Shown here: piece after piece, positions 19,160 through 31,016 of the stretch
Layout: each line of letters begins with the position of its first letter
Numbering within the stretch: the first letter of the stretch is position 1
Origin: Flavobacterium phycosphaerae
Lineage (GTDB): Bacteria > Bacteroidota > Bacteroidia > Flavobacteriales > Flavobacteriaceae
DNA length: 64,000 nucleotides
Direction of reading: 5' to 3'
Assembly (NCBI RefSeq): GCF_010119235.1
Contig: NZ_JAAATZ010000001.1
Location: 2,696,501 to 2,760,500 of the forward strand
Notes under the pieces: model-generated
Databases searched by the model: none
What the model was told of the DNA's origin: nothing
The model's input: only the letters and a program-made list of their open reading frames with translations
Program-made: the position numbers and the translations under genes

Positions 19160-19504
19160 ATGAATCATTACGAAACTGTTTTCATCTTAAATCCCGTTTT
19201 ATCTGAAGTTCAGGTAAAGGAAACAGTAAGCAAATTTGAAGATTTTCTTACTGCAAAAGGAGCAAAGATGGTATCTAAAGAGGATTGGGGCTTAAAAAAA
19301 TTAGCTTACGAAATCCAAAACAAGAAAAGTGGTTTTTACCATTTATTCGAATTCCAAGTATCAGGAGAAGCTTTAATTGCTTTTGAAACTGAGTTTAGAC
19401 GTGACGAAAGAGTGATGCGTTTCTTGACTGTAAGTCTTGACAAACACGCCATCTCTTGGGCAGAAAGAAGAAGAACTAAATTAAAAGAAGCAAAAGCAAA
19501 CTAA
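19160..19504 (+). CDS. rpsF: 30S ribosomal protein S6
   Basis: 114 aa, Bacteroidota-type S6. It opens with [16 protein letters not shown] and contains [25 protein letters not shown] and [11 protein letters not shown], the S6 ferredoxin-like fold that pairs with S18 on the small-subunit platform. First gene of rpsF-rpsR-rplI, with its own consensus promoter. Two bases separate it from rpsR. Confidence 0.98.
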   Translation: MNHYETVFILNPVLSEVQVKETVSKFEDFLTAKGAKMVSKEDWGLKKLAYEIQNKKSGFYHLFEFQVSGEALIAFETEFRRDERVMRFLTVSLDKHAISWAERRRTKLKEAKAN

Positions 19505-19506
19505 TC

Positions 19507-19803
19507 ATGGCAAATTTACAACAATCAGCTTCAGGAAAAAAAGACGGAGATATCAGATATCTTACTCCTTTAAACATTGAAACCAACAAAACTAAAAAGT
19601 ATTGTCGTTTCAAAAAATCTGGAATCAAATACATCGATTATAAAGATGCCGATTTCTTATTGAAATTCGTAAACGAGCAAGGTAAAATTTTACCAAGACG
19701 TTTAACAGGAACTTCATTAAAATACCAAAGAAAAGTGTCAGTTGCTGTGAAAAGAGCACGTCACTTAGCTTTAATGCCATACGTGGCCGATTTATTAAAA
19801 TAA
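19507..19803 (+). CDS. rpsR: 30S ribosomal protein S18
   Basis: 98 aa. Contains [38 protein letters not shown] and [20 protein letters not shown], which are S18 signatures. It dimerises with S6, encoded immediately upstream. The N-terminal extension rich in Ser, Lys and Asp is usual for the phylum. A 64-base gap before rplI has no terminator. Confidence 0.98.
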   Translation: MANLQQSASGKKDGDIRYLTPLNIETNKTKKYCRFKKSGIKYIDYKDADFLLKFVNEQGKILPRRLTGTSLKYQRKVSVAVKRARHLALMPYVADLLK

Positions 19804-19867
19804 TAATTAAACAATAGTTGTTGGTTTTCAGTGATGAAACCTAACTTCTTTTAAAAAGGACAACAAC

Positions 19868-20308
19868 ATGGAATTGATCTTAAAACAAGACGTTCAAAAT
19901 TTAGGTTTTAAAGATGACGTAGTAACAGTAAAAAACGGTTACGGTCGTAATTACCTAATCCCACAAGGTTTTGCTTCATTGGCAACACCTTCTGCTAAAA
20001 AAGTTTTAGCTGAAAATTTAAAACAAAGAGCTTTCAAAGAAGCTAAAATTGTTGAAGATGCTAAAAAATTAGCTGAAGCCTTAAAAGCTTTAGAAATCAG
20101 AATTACAGCTAAAGCTGGTGGAGAGAAATTATTCGGTTCTATCACTAACATTGATATCGCTGCTGCTTTAGAAGCTGCCGGTCAACCAATCGATAGAAAA
20201 TTCATCACTAGTGGTGTTGTAAAACGTATCGGTAAATATGCTGCTACTGTGAGATTACACAGAGAAGTAGTTATCGAATTACCATACGAAATTGTAGCTG
20301 AGAAATAA
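19868..20308 (+). CDS. rplI: 50S ribosomal protein L9
   Basis: 146 aa. Starts MELILKQDVQNLGFKDDVVTVKNGYGRNYLIPQGFA, split here by family as the N-terminal rRNA-binding domain (1-50). It continues through the long connecting helix to the C-terminal domain (about 80-146, FGSITNIDIAAAL and VRLHREVVIELP). Last gene of the rpsF operon, closed by a strong terminator. Confidence 0.98.
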   Translation: MELILKQDVQNLGFKDDVVTVKNGYGRNYLIPQGFASLATPSAKKVLAENLKQRAFKEAKIVEDAKKLAEALKALEIRITAKAGGEKLFGSITNIDIAAALEAAGQPIDRKFITSGVVKRIGKYAATVRLHREVVIELPYEIVAEK

Positions 20309-20332
20309 TATTTCGATATACAAAACAGAAAG

Positions 20333-20358
20333 TCCCGATGCAAATCGGGATTTTTTTT
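20333..20358 (+). terminator. Terminator after rplI
   Basis: Stem TCCCGAT (20333-20339) with ATCGGGA (20344-20350), loop GCAA, then eight T. Confidence 0.93.
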
Positions 20359-20366
20359 GAAGCTAT

Positions 20367-20413
20367 TTCCCGCTATCCGCGCTACACGGTAGCTTGCTCC
20401 TATCGGGGCTAGG
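20367..20413. repeat. Interspersed REP-like element, copy B
   Basis: Second copy of the element at 15730-15773. It shares CGCTACACGGTAGC exactly, with matching flanks (TTCCNGCTNTCC before, GCTCCNATCNGGG after). It lies directly after the rplI terminator. Confidence 0.75.
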
Positions 20414-20444
20414 GCATAACTATATAAATGCAACGATATACTTT

Positions 20445-22993
<2,549 letters not shown>

Positions 22994-23082
22994 AAATTAA
23001 CATCTTTACAAGTTGATTATAAATTATTTAGCTTAAATTTAGAACTGATTATTTAAAATGAAATTGCAATATAGTTGCTGCT

Positions 23083-23805
23083 ATGGGAAAACAGAATGTT
23101 GATTATTTGAGGAATTTTAAAAAAAATAAGCTGGCAAGTCTATTGCTGTTAGGGTTCTTGTTCGTTTCTTTTATTGAAATTATTGGAGAATATAATGAAG
23201 ACAAAGCTTTAGTATGGTTGACGAAACCACTGATACTACCGTTACTGATTGCCTATTATTTAAAGCGTTCTAAAAAAATAAGTAACTTATTTATCATTGC
23301 CTTATTGTTTAGTTGGGTAGCCAACTTACTATTTATTCAGAATACTTTTCAGTTTATTGTTTATGGAGTAATTTTCTTTGTAATTTACAGAATATTAATC
23401 ATTTATATTATTGTAAATAAAGTAAAAATGCCAAGTTTAATTCCGTTAGTGCTTGGTTCCATACCGTTTATATTCATATATGTATCGGTCACGTTGTTTA
23501 CTTACAACGCGCTGGGAGATGGGGTTTACCTCTTTTTGCTTCAAGGTATTTTTACTATATTTTTGGGAGGGTTCAGCTTAGGTAATTATATAATGGTTTC
23601 CAATAAACCTAACTCATTATTATTGATAAGCACTATGTTTATGGCTTTTAATCAATTTGTTTTTTTGTTAAAACTATATTATCATGAAGTCAATATTTTA
23701 CAGGCTTTTGCTATGATATTATTTGTATTAGGTCAATTATTATTAACAATGTACATGTTCCATACTGAAAAGCAGCTGCAAAGAATGGAACCTGTAAAAA
23801 CATAA
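23083..23805 (+). CDS. YhhN-like integral membrane protein, paralog 1
   Basis: 240 aa with about eight membrane helices. The pattern WLTKPLILPLLIAYYLKRSKK followed by LFSWVANLLFI resembles the YhhN/TMEM86 family (lysoplasmalogenases), where the second motif is usually FSxxGDxLL. The acidic residue of that motif is replaced by Asn here, so enzymatic activity is doubtful. It is followed by a second, related gene 21 bases downstream. Identification rests on topology and two motifs only. Confidence 0.6.
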   Translation: MGKQNVDYLRNFKKNKLASLLLLGFLFVSFIEIIGEYNEDKALVWLTKPLILPLLIAYYLKRSKKISNLFIIALLFSWVANLLFIQNTFQFIVYGVIFFVIYRILIIYIIVNKVKMPSLIPLVLGSIPFIFIYVSVTLFTYNALGDGVYLFLLQGIFTIFLGGFSLGNYIMVSNKPNSLLLISTMFMAFNQFVFLLKLYYHEVNILQAFAMILFVLGQLLLTMYMFHTEKQLQRMEPVKT

Positions 23806-23826
23806 GTACCTTAGAAGATATTTAAA

Positions 23827-24513
23827 ATGCAAAGTAAAGCCAACATCATAAACACATTGACCGTTTGCTATTTTCTTATAGCTTTTTTCGAAGTCATAGC
23901 CGAATATGTGATTGCGAAACCAATGATTTGTGCGCTTAAGCCTTTGATTACCTTAACGCTTATTGTGATTTACTGCCTGAAATCAAAAAAAATAAACAAA
24001 CTTTTCATTCTCGCATTAAGCTTGTCATTGCTCACTAATATTCTTTTCATACCCAATACGCCACAGTACTTATTCTACGCTTTAATTGTTTTCAGTTTAC
24101 ACCGAATAGTGGCTATTTATTTGATTTTTTCGCTACAAAAAATTAAAGATTTTGTACCAATTATAATCGCTACAGCTCCTTTTTTACTAATCTTTTTTTA
24201 CCTGTTTATGGAAACACCCGATATTCCGGAGCAGAGCTATTATCTGTTAGTAATACAAAACATTCTGATTTCACTTTTTGCCGGAGTATCGCTCTCGAGT
24301 TATGTTATGAATGACAACAAGCAAAACTCTATCTTATTGATTAGTGCTTTGTTGTTTGTAATGCTGCAGTTTGCGGTTTTTATAGAAAAGTATTTCCTAA
24401 CCAATGAATTCCAGGGACTATTCCGACCATTGGCTATGACACTGAACGCGTTGGCCTTCTTTACTTTTTACAAGTACATCATCAATGCCGAAAAATCAGC
24501 TCACAATAATTGA
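23827..24513 (+). CDS. YhhN-like integral membrane protein, paralog 2
   Basis: 228 aa with about eight membrane helices, clearly a tandem relative of the preceding gene: KPLITLTLIVIYCLKSKKINKLFILALSLSLLTNILFIPNT aligns along its length (FIQNT in the first copy, FIPNT here). The family's acidic site is also Asn in this copy. The last 18 bases overlap the end of the convergent metallophosphatase gene. Function unknown. Confidence 0.6.
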   Translation: MQSKANIINTLTVCYFLIAFFEVIAEYVIAKPMICALKPLITLTLIVIYCLKSKKINKLFILALSLSLLTNILFIPNTPQYLFYALIVFSLHRIVAIYLIFSLQKIKDFVPIIIATAPFLLIFFYLFMETPDIPEQSYYLLVIQNILISLFAGVSLSSYVMNDNKQNSILLISALLFVMLQFAVFIEKYFLTNEFQGLFRPLAMTLNALAFFTFYKYIINAEKSAHNN

Positions 24514-25413
24514 TTTTCCTGAAGTGATTTTGGTCTTATCACTTTCAAAATAAAAATCAATGCGACCCAAATTCACACCATAACACCCCACTTGATTTAC
24601 TAATACGTCATTACCGTCAGCATTTTTCAATACGGTTGGCTTATCCAAAAAAGTATGGGTATGACCACCAATAATCAAATCGATGTCTTTGGTTAGTGTG
24701 GCTAATTTGGTGTCACAAATCTTATCCGGTTCATCTTTGTATTTGTAACCAATGTGAGATAGGCATATTACCAAATCACATTTATGCTCGTGTTTCAGTA
24801 TGCGAGCCATGTCTTGAGAAATTCCGACAGGATCATTATACACGGTTTCTTTGCTATTTCGTTTGTCTACCAAACCATCTAAACCAACACCAAGTCCAAA
24901 GACGCCAACCTTGATTCCGTTCTTGTTAAATATTTTATACGGTTTGACGTGACCGTTCATAATCGTATTTTTAAAATCATAATTAGCCGAAACAAACTCA
25001 AAGCTGGCATTAGGCAGTTGTTTATACAATCCTTCAATACCGTTATCAAAATCATGATTGCCAATAGTAGCCAAATCATACTGCATCATGCTCATTAGTT
25101 TGAATTCCAATTCGCCACCATAATAATTAAAATAAGGTGTTCCTTGAAAAATATCACCAGCATCTAGTAGCAATACATTAGGATTTTCTTTTCGAATGGT
25201 TTCTATTAAAGCAGCTCTTCGCGCCACGCCACCCATTCCCGGATTTTTGGGATGATTCGGCGGAAACGGATCTATATAACTATGCACGTCATTAGTATGA
25301 AGAACTGTAAGGTGTTTTGAATCAACGTTTTTAAAACTACTGAGTGACAAACCGCTAAGCCCCAAAAAAGCTGAAGTTAATGCGGTGTTCTGTATAAAAT
25401 CTCTTCTTTTCAT
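24496..25413 (-). CDS. Tat-exported metallophosphatase (UshA-type N-terminal domain)
   Basis: 305 aa calcineurin-like phosphoesterase. The N-terminus MKRRDFIQNTALTSAFLGL has a twin-arginine motif (RRDFI), so export folded to the periplasm is likely. Metal-site motifs are in order: TNDVHSYIDP, LDAGDIFQGTPYF, IGNHDFDNG, CLSHIGY and IGGHTHTF. The substrate-binding C-terminal domain of 5'-nucleotidases is not on this chain; it is encoded by the next gene upstream on the same strand, four bases away. The pair should act together on nucleotides or related phosphoesters. Confidence 0.9.
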   Translation of the reverse strand: MKRRDFIQNTALTSAFLGLSGLSLSSFKNVDSKHLTVLHTNDVHSYIDPFPPNHPKNPGMGGVARRAALIETIRKENPNVLLLDAGDIFQGTPYFNYYGGELEFKLMSMMQYDLATIGNHDFDNGIEGLYKQLPNASFEFVSANYDFKNTIMNGHVKPYKIFNKNGIKVGVFGLGVGLDGLVDKRNSKETVYNDPVGISQDMARILKHEHKCDLVICLSHIGYKYKDEPDKICDTKLATLTKDIDLIIGGHTHTFLDKPTVLKNADGNDVLVNQVGCYGVNLGRIDFYFESDKTKITSGKSIIVS

Positions 25414-25417
25414 AATG

Positions 25418-26197
25418 CTATTCTTTGGTAATTCTAACGTCTTTATTGGCTACGATGGTTTTATTGGCTTTGAAGTAATCAATAATAATATTCCTCAATT
25501 TGTAGTCTAAATCAAATTTAGCCACTCCTTTTTTAAAGAAAAGCATATTATCACCACCATTAGATAAATAATCAGAAGTAACTACATAGTAGATTTTATC
25601 ATTATTTAACGGTTTTCCTTGTACCAAAATAGCCTTAGGTTGATTGTTTTTGTCAATTGTAAAGGTCAATCCTTTCAAGGGGTGAGGTTTTTTTTTAGCA
25701 ATAATGTAATTAATCATTTCCAAAATTTGTTCTCCTTTCAAGCCAATTACAATGGCACTATTTTCAAAGGGCATGATTTCGTAAGCGGTTCTTGCCGTTA
25801 CATTACCTTTCGGGATGATGGTTCGGATTCCTCCATGGTTAAGCAAACAAATGTCAACCGACTTTTGTTCCCGCATTTGAAAAACTTTATCCGATTTTTC
25901 GAAAGTAATGTCTGCTAAAAAATTGCCCATCGGCGTTTGCCATTCACCTGATTTGTCTATGGTTACCGGAGCAGTTGCCAAAACGGCATTCAAATCGGTA
26001 TCAATTTTATCACGATACGGTTTTATAAAGTTTTCAATTTCAGCAACTTCAGTATTCTTATCGGTAATCCCAATTTCCTTGCCCTCAATTCGGGTTACAG
26101 TATATTTTTTTTCCGCACAGGAAACGGCTGTCATAAATGTTAATAATAAAACAAAAAGTTTTATTACAACGGTATAGTTTTTTAGCTTTGCCATCAA
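25418..26197 (-). CDS. 5'-nucleotidase C-terminal-domain lipoprotein
   Basis: 259 aa. The signal peptide is followed by a lipobox-like cysteine (MTAVSCAEKK, Cys about 27). The body is the UshA C-terminal nucleotide-binding domain: LLNHGGIRTIIPKGNVTARTAYEIMPFEN (in two conserved blocks), GEQILEMINYI and SDYLSNGGDNMLFF. It has no metallophosphatase domain of its own; that domain is the gene four bases downstream. The two would form a split two-chain version of a normally fused enzyme. Confidence 0.9.
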   Translation of the reverse strand: MMAKLKNYTVVIKLFVLLLTFMTAVSCAEKKYTVTRIEGKEIGITDKNTEVAEIENFIKPYRDKIDTDLNAVLATAPVTIDKSGEWQTPMGNFLADITFEKSDKVFQMREQKSVDICLLNHGGIRTIIPKGNVTARTAYEIMPFENSAIVIGLKGEQILEMINYIIAKKKPHPLKGLTFTIDKNNQPKAILVQGKPLNNDKIYYVVTSDYLSNGGDNMLFFKKGVAKFDLDYKLRNIIIDYFKANKTIVANKDVRITKE

Positions 26198-26242
26198 TTT
26201 TGGTACTAATTTTAGTAATTTTGTAACTCAAGTAAAAGTAGT

Positions 26243-26761
26243 ATGTTTTTAAATTACTTCAAGGATTTTTCAACAAAAAAAATAGTTAAAAATAGCTTAT
26301 CGAATGTTAAACATTTGGCTTCCGATAACATTATAAAAACTGTCGGAATTATTTTTGATGAAAGTTACTTTTACGAAAGAGAAGCATTGGTACAAGAGTT
26401 AATTCAAAACGGAATTAATGAAAACGAGATCAGAGTTTTAGTTTATAAGGACAAGATTAAAAAGAATGAAACTTTTGATTATCCGGTGTTTAGCCATAAA
26501 GATTTAAGTTGGCACGGTACAGTGGATAAAAAAGAAGTCAAAGCGTTTATCAAGGAACCTTTCGACTTGTTGATTAATTATTATGATACCGAAAAAGTCC
26601 CTTTGCTTTTAGTTTCCCATTTATCCAAAGCCAGTTTTAAGGTTGGTTTTGCTTCTATTGACAAGCGATTGAATCATTTTATGATTAATACCAATGCTGA
26701 AAACTATAAAGTTTTTATGGATGAATTATTTAAATATTTAAAAATACTAAACAAACTATAA
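26243..26761 (+). CDS. DUF6913 family protein
   Basis: 172 aa soluble protein common upstream of dapA in flavobacteria as far as I recall (DUF6913). Features: [31 protein letters not shown], and [30 protein letters not shown]. No catalytic motif recognised. A TAATTTTG promoter box lies at 26218-26225. The stop codon is one base from the dapA ATG, so they form an operon. Function unknown. Confidence 0.7.
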   Translation: MFLNYFKDFSTKKIVKNSLSNVKHLASDNIIKTVGIIFDESYFYEREALVQELIQNGINENEIRVLVYKDKIKKNETFDYPVFSHKDLSWHGTVDKKEVKAFIKEPFDLLINYYDTEKVPLLLVSHLSKASFKVGFASIDKRLNHFMINTNAENYKVFMDELFKYLKILNKL

Positions 26762-26762
26762 C

Positions 26763-27647
26763 ATGCAATCACTAATTGGTACCGGTGTAGCGCTGGTAAC
26801 TCCGTTCAAAAAAGATTTTTCTGTTGATGTTGAGGCTTTGAAAGCTATCGTTCATTTTCAAATTGATAATGGTATTGACTATTTGGTAGTACTTGGAACT
26901 ACTGCCGAGAGTGCTACATTGTCAAAAGCAGAAAAGCAATTGGTTATAAAGACCGTCGTGGAGGCCAATAAAGGAAGATTGCCTTTAGTTTTAGGAGTTG
27001 GCAGTAACAACACTCAGGAAGTGGTTGAAGAATTACAGTCCGGAGATTTCTCCGATTTTGTGGCCATACTTTCAGTTTCTCCTTATTATAACAAACCAAC
27101 ACAGGAAGGAATCTATCAGCATTTCAAAGCCATTGCCGAGGCTTCTCCAATTCCGGTCATTTTATATAATGTTCCCGGAAGAACAGCCAGCAATATGTTA
27201 CCATCAACAATTATACGATTGGCTAACGATTTCAAAAACGTTGTGGCAGTAAAAGAAGCGGCCGGCGATATGGTTCAGGCCATGAAATTAATTCAAAACA
27301 AACCAAAAAATTTCTTAGTAATTTCTGGCGACGATATGATAACGTTACCAATGATTTTAGCAGGAGGTGCAGGCGTTATTTCAGTAATTGCAGAAGGTTT
27401 TCCAAAACAATTTTCCGAAATGGTGCATTTGGGTTTAAACAAAAGAGTAGAGGATGCCTATAAATTACACTACCTCTTAGCCGACGCTATTGACATGATT
27501 TTCGAACAGGGAAATCCTGCCGGAATTAAAGAAGTCTTTAAATCATTAGGCTTATCTGAGAATACAGTACGCTTACCTTTAGTAAATACTGATGAAGATT
27601 TAGCAAAACGATTAGATGACTTCACTACAAGAATTTCAAAAATGTAG
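26763..27647 (+). CDS. dapA: 4-hydroxy-tetrahydrodipicolinate synthase
   Basis: 294 aa TIM-barrel aldolase that condenses pyruvate with aspartate semialdehyde, the first committed step of lysine and diaminopimelate synthesis. Seen: [38 protein letters not shown] (with the conserved Tyr), [12 protein letters not shown] and the Schiff-base lysine in VAVKEAAGD. Expressed with the upstream DUF6913 gene. Confidence 0.97.
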   Translation: MQSLIGTGVALVTPFKKDFSVDVEALKAIVHFQIDNGIDYLVVLGTTAESATLSKAEKQLVIKTVVEANKGRLPLVLGVGSNNTQEVVEELQSGDFSDFVAILSVSPYYNKPTQEGIYQHFKAIAEASPIPVILYNVPGRTASNMLPSTIIRLANDFKNVVAVKEAAGDMVQAMKLIQNKPKNFLVISGDDMITLPMILAGGAGVISVIAEGFPKQFSEMVHLGLNKRVEDAYKLHYLLADAIDMIFEQGNPAGIKEVFKSLGLSENTVRLPLVNTDEDLAKRLDDFTTRISKM

Positions 27648-27672
27648 TTTTTTTAAAGTCGAAAAAAATATT

Positions 27673-27701
27673 TTGTAGTCTACAATTAATAACTAAATTT
27701 G
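27673..27701 (+). promoter_or_regulatory. Promoter of the bamD-rpoZ-coaBC run
   Basis: TTG at 27673-27675, an 18-base spacer and TAAATTTG at 27694-27701 fit the flavobacterial consensus, 55 bases before bamD. Confidence 0.65.
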
Positions 27702-27756
27702 CAGTTGCTTTTTAAACCACTAAAGGCGTTTAAAATCAGCTGAATCAAACCAAAAA

Positions 27757-28551
27757 ATGAAGAAATTTTTAGCCCTGTTTGCAGTAATACTGTTTTTATC
27801 ATCGTGCAGCGAATACCAAAAAGCATTAAAGTCGGAAGACATTGCGCTTAAAGTTACCTCTGCCACTAAAATGTATGAAGCAAAAAAATACAATAAAGCT
27901 ATACGGTTATTTGAGCAAATTGCGCCAGCTTACAAAGGCAAACCTCAGGCCGAAAGAATGTTTTATATGTATTGTCAATCTTTATATAAAACAGAACAAT
28001 ACTATTTAGCCGGGTATCAATTTGAAAATTTTGCAGCCAGCTACCCAAAAAGTGAAAAGATGGAAGAAGCTTCCTTTTTAGGAGCCAAATGTTTCACCCA
28101 ATTATCACCGGTATATAGCTTAGATCAAACTGATACCTATAAAGCCGTTGATAAATTGCAAACTTTTATTGACATGTATCCCAACTCTCAAAATTTAGCC
28201 GAAGCGAATGCATTAGCCAAAACCTTGAGAGAAAAACTGGAGAAAAAAGCCTTTGAAAATGCCAAAATTTACAACACCATTGATGATCACAAAGCAGCTA
28301 TGGTAGCGTTTGACAATTTTATGATTAATTTTCCGGGAACCATATACAAAGAAAAAGCACTTTACTACAAATTTGATTCAGCTTATAAATTAGCTATCAA
28401 TAGTATTCCGGCAAAAATGGAAGAGCGTTTAAAAAATGCAAAACAGGCTTATGCCACTTTGATTAAATTTAAAACAGATACCCAATACAAAGCAAAAGCT
28501 GACGAAATGTTAGCCCGAATTGAAAAAGATTTACAACAATTTTCTAAATAA
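27757..28551 (+). CDS. bamD: Outer membrane assembly lipoprotein BamD
   Basis: 264 aa. The lipobox Cys is at residue 17 (FLSSCSEYQ). It is followed by TPR-like helical repeats: YEAKKYNKAIRLFEQIAPAY, YLAGYQFENFAASYPKSEKMEEASFL and VDKLQTFIDMYPNS. It is the peripheral lipoprotein partner of BamA in the machine that inserts beta-barrels into the outer membrane. It heads a same-strand run with rpoZ, coaBC, the DUF4835/PorD gene and recN. Confidence 0.93.
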   Translation: MKKFLALFAVILFLSSCSEYQKALKSEDIALKVTSATKMYEAKKYNKAIRLFEQIAPAYKGKPQAERMFYMYCQSLYKTEQYYLAGYQFENFAASYPKSEKMEEASFLGAKCFTQLSPVYSLDQTDTYKAVDKLQTFIDMYPNSQNLAEANALAKTLREKLEKKAFENAKIYNTIDDHKAAMVAFDNFMINFPGTIYKEKALYYKFDSAYKLAINSIPAKMEERLKNAKQAYATLIKFKTDTQYKAKADEMLARIEKDLQQFSK

Positions 28552-28560
28552 ATAAAAGTC

Positions 28561-28881
28561 ATGGATTTAAAAAAGACGAATGCACCGGTAAATACAATTA
28601 CGTATAACAAAACCGTAATCGAAGAACGTACCGGCAATGTTTACGAGGCAATAACAATAATGGCTAAAAGAGCAAATCAAATTAATTCAGAAATTAAAAA
28701 AGAATTGACTGAAAAATTAGAAGAGTTTGCTACTTACAACGATAGTCTTGAAGAAATCTTTGAAAACAAAGAACAAATCGAAGTTTCTAAATACTACGAA
28801 AAATTACCAAAACCTCACGCATTGGCTGTTCAAGAATGGCTTGATGACAAAATTTACTACAGAGATACTACAAAAGACTAA
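28561..28881 (+). CDS. rpoZ: RNA polymerase omega subunit (RpoZ family)
   Basis: 106 aa. The segment TYNKTVIEERTGNVYEAITIMAKRANQIN corresponds to the omega core that wraps the beta' C-terminus. The C-terminal part (YYEKLPKPHALAVQEWLDDKIYYRD) is a Bacteroidota extension. Position between bamD and coaBC matches other flavobacteria, and coaBC-rpoZ linkage is widespread in bacteria. Five bases separate its stop codon from the coaBC ATG. Confidence 0.88.
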   Translation: MDLKKTNAPVNTITYNKTVIEERTGNVYEAITIMAKRANQINSEIKKELTEKLEEFATYNDSLEEIFENKEQIEVSKYYEKLPKPHALAVQEWLDDKIYYRDTTKD

Positions 28882-28886
28882 TTCAG

Positions 28887-30103
28887 ATGTCTGTTTTAAG
28901 CGGTAAAAAATTGTACTGGGCATTTCCGGGGGAATTGCCGCCTACAAAACAGCCTCATTAGTTAGATTATTTATAAAAGCCGGTGCTGATGTCCAAGTGG
29001 TCATGACACCGGCTTCTAAGGATTTTGTAACACCGTTAACATTATCCACTCTTTCCAAAAACCCGGTACATTCCGCTTTTTACAACGAAGAAGATGAGAA
29101 TGCCCAATGGAACAATCACGTTGAATTAGGACTTTGGGCCGATTTTATGTTAATTGCTCCGGCTACTGCCAATACGCTGTCTAAAATGGCAAATGGTAAT
29201 TGCGATAATCTTTTAATTGCAACTTACTTATCCGCCAAATGCCCTGTTTATTTTGCTCCGGCTATGGATTTGGATATGTACAAACATCCATCAACTCTTT
29301 CCAGTTTTTCACTCTTACAGAAATTCGGAAATATCATGATTCCTGCAGAAAGCGGAGAGTTAGCCAGCGGTTTGTCGGGCGAAGGAAGAATGGCAGAACC
29401 TGAAAATATCATCACATTTTTAGAAAAAGACTTAGAAAGTAAATTACCCTTAAGAGGTAAAAAAATCCTCATTACAGCAGGTCCCACATACGAAGCGATC
29501 GATCCGGTTCGTTTCATTGGAAACCATTCCTCCGGAAAAATGGGATTTGATATTGCCAAAAGTGCAGCCAAACAAGGAGCTTCTGTTACTTTAGTATCGG
29601 GACCAACGCATTTAACGATTCAGGACTCTACAATAAATTTAATCCGAGTTACTTCATCTCAGGAAATGTATGATGCTTGTCATGCCTATTTTGAAGACAG
29701 TGATGTTGCTATTTGTGCTGCTGCGGTGGCCGATTATAAACCTCAAGTGGTGGCCGATCAAAAAATTAAAAAATCGGATGCTGAGTTTACTATTACACTA
29801 GAAAAAACAAAAGACATACTCGCATCGCTAGGTGCTCAAAAAACCAAACAATTCTTAATAGGCTTTGCTTTGGAAACAGAAAATGAAATTGAAAATGCTA
29901 AGTTGAAAATTCAGAAAAAAAACTTAGATTTGATTGTTTTAAATTCGCTTCAGGATGAAGGCGCCGGTTTTGCAAAACCAACCAATAAAATAACTTTTAT
30001 TGACAACCAATTTGCTATTGAACCGATGCCGTTAAAATCAAAAGAAGCTGTGGCGGATGACATTATCAATAAAGTAATTTTGCATTATGAAAAAAATAGT
30101 TAG
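28887..30103 (+). pseudogene. coaBC: Phosphopantothenoylcysteine synthetase/decarboxylase, frameshifted near start
   Basis: The bifunctional CoA-synthesis enzyme. The ATG at 28887 gives MSVLSGKK and then leaves frame at a six-A run (28905-28910). One extra A gives SGKKIVLGISGGIAAYKTA, the expected CoaC start, continuous with the rest. CoaC motifs follow (PATANTLSKMANGNCDNLL, FAPAMDLDMY), then CoaB (ITAGPTYEAIDPVRFIGNHSSGKMG, AAAVADYKP, KTKDIL, NSLQDEGAGF). CoaBC is normally essential, so an undercalled A in the assembly is far more likely than a real mutation. The in-frame remainder is complete. Confidence 0.93.
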
Positions 30104-30974
30104 TTTTCTTTTTTTGTGTTTTGTCGGAGTAGCTCAATCGCAGCAATTAAATTGTACGGTGCAGGTAAATGCCGCTAAACTGGCCAGCACCAACAATCAA
30201 ATTTTTAAGACCTTGCAAAATTCCATCAGTGAATTTGTAAACAAAACAGATTGGACGGGAGAAGCCTACAAGCAAAATGAAAAAATAAACTGTTCGATGG
30301 TTATTATAATCGACAGTTATGATTCGAACCAGTTTTCCGGAACCATACAAGTACAATCTACACGACCGATTTTTAATTCCAATTATGCATCTCCGGTTTT
30401 TAATTATAATGATAAAGATTTAGGATTTCGTTATGTGGAATTTGAAAACCTGAATTTTAATCCATCAAGTTTTGACTCTAACTTGGTTTCAATCTTAGCC
30501 TTTTACAGCTACATGATTATTGGTTTTGACGCCGACACTTATGCTTTAAAAGGAGGTAAAAATTGGTTTGATACGGCACAGCAAATATTAACTGTTGCTC
30601 AACAAGGCGGTTATAAAGGATGGAATCAAGGCGATAATAACCAAAACCGATTTTTCCTGGTAAATGATATACTTTCCGGAACTTATGATTCGTTTAGAGA
30701 GGTTTTATACAAATACCACAGAGAAGGACTGGACACCATGAATGCGGATTTGAAACCGGCTAAAGAAAAAATAATGGAATCCATTAACACCTTGAACGTA
30801 TTGTATAAAGTGCGTCCGAATGCGTTTTTAACCCGTGTATTTTTTGATGCAAAAGTGGATGAAATCATTTCTGTTTTATCAGGAGGTCCCAAAGTGCCGT
30901 TGGCAGATACCATTGATACTTTAAACAAACTTTCGCCAATCAATTCCAGCAAATGGGCCACTATTAAGTTATAA
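30087..30974 (+). CDS. porD: DUF4835 / type IX secretion-associated PorD-like protein
   Basis: 295 aa secreted protein, signal peptide 1-18 (GVAQSQ). DUF4835 features: LNCTVQVNAAKL, FQ-like segment SGTIQVQSTRPIFNSNY, GFRYVEFENLNF, LVSILAFYSYMIIGFDADTY and GWNQGDNNQNRFFLVNDIL. The family is annotated as PorD in Bacteroidota and linked to the type IX secretion system, although its mechanism is unclear. It overlaps the end of coaBC by 17 bases and precedes recN, an arrangement I recall as common in flavobacteria. Confidence 0.83.
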   Translation: MKKIVSFLFLCFVGVAQSQQLNCTVQVNAAKLASTNNQIFKTLQNSISEFVNKTDWTGEAYKQNEKINCSMVIIIDSYDSNQFSGTIQVQSTRPIFNSNYASPVFNYNDKDLGFRYVEFENLNFNPSSFDSNLVSILAFYSYMIIGFDADTYALKGGKNWFDTAQQILTVAQQGGYKGWNQGDNNQNRFFLVNDILSGTYDSFREVLYKYHREGLDTMNADLKPAKEKIMESINTLNVLYKVRPNAFLTRVFFDAKVDEIISVLSGGPKVPLADTIDTLNKLSPINSSKWATIKL

Positions 30975-31016
30975 TCAGTACCTTTACTTTTTAAACTTTT
31001 CCTTCTTTTTTCCAAC

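Noticed and set aside
28997-30103. Short CoaBC starting at an internal ATG (28997)
   Set aside because: This would remove the conserved N-terminal GISGGIAAYK nucleotide/FMN-binding segment, which is present upstream one frame away.
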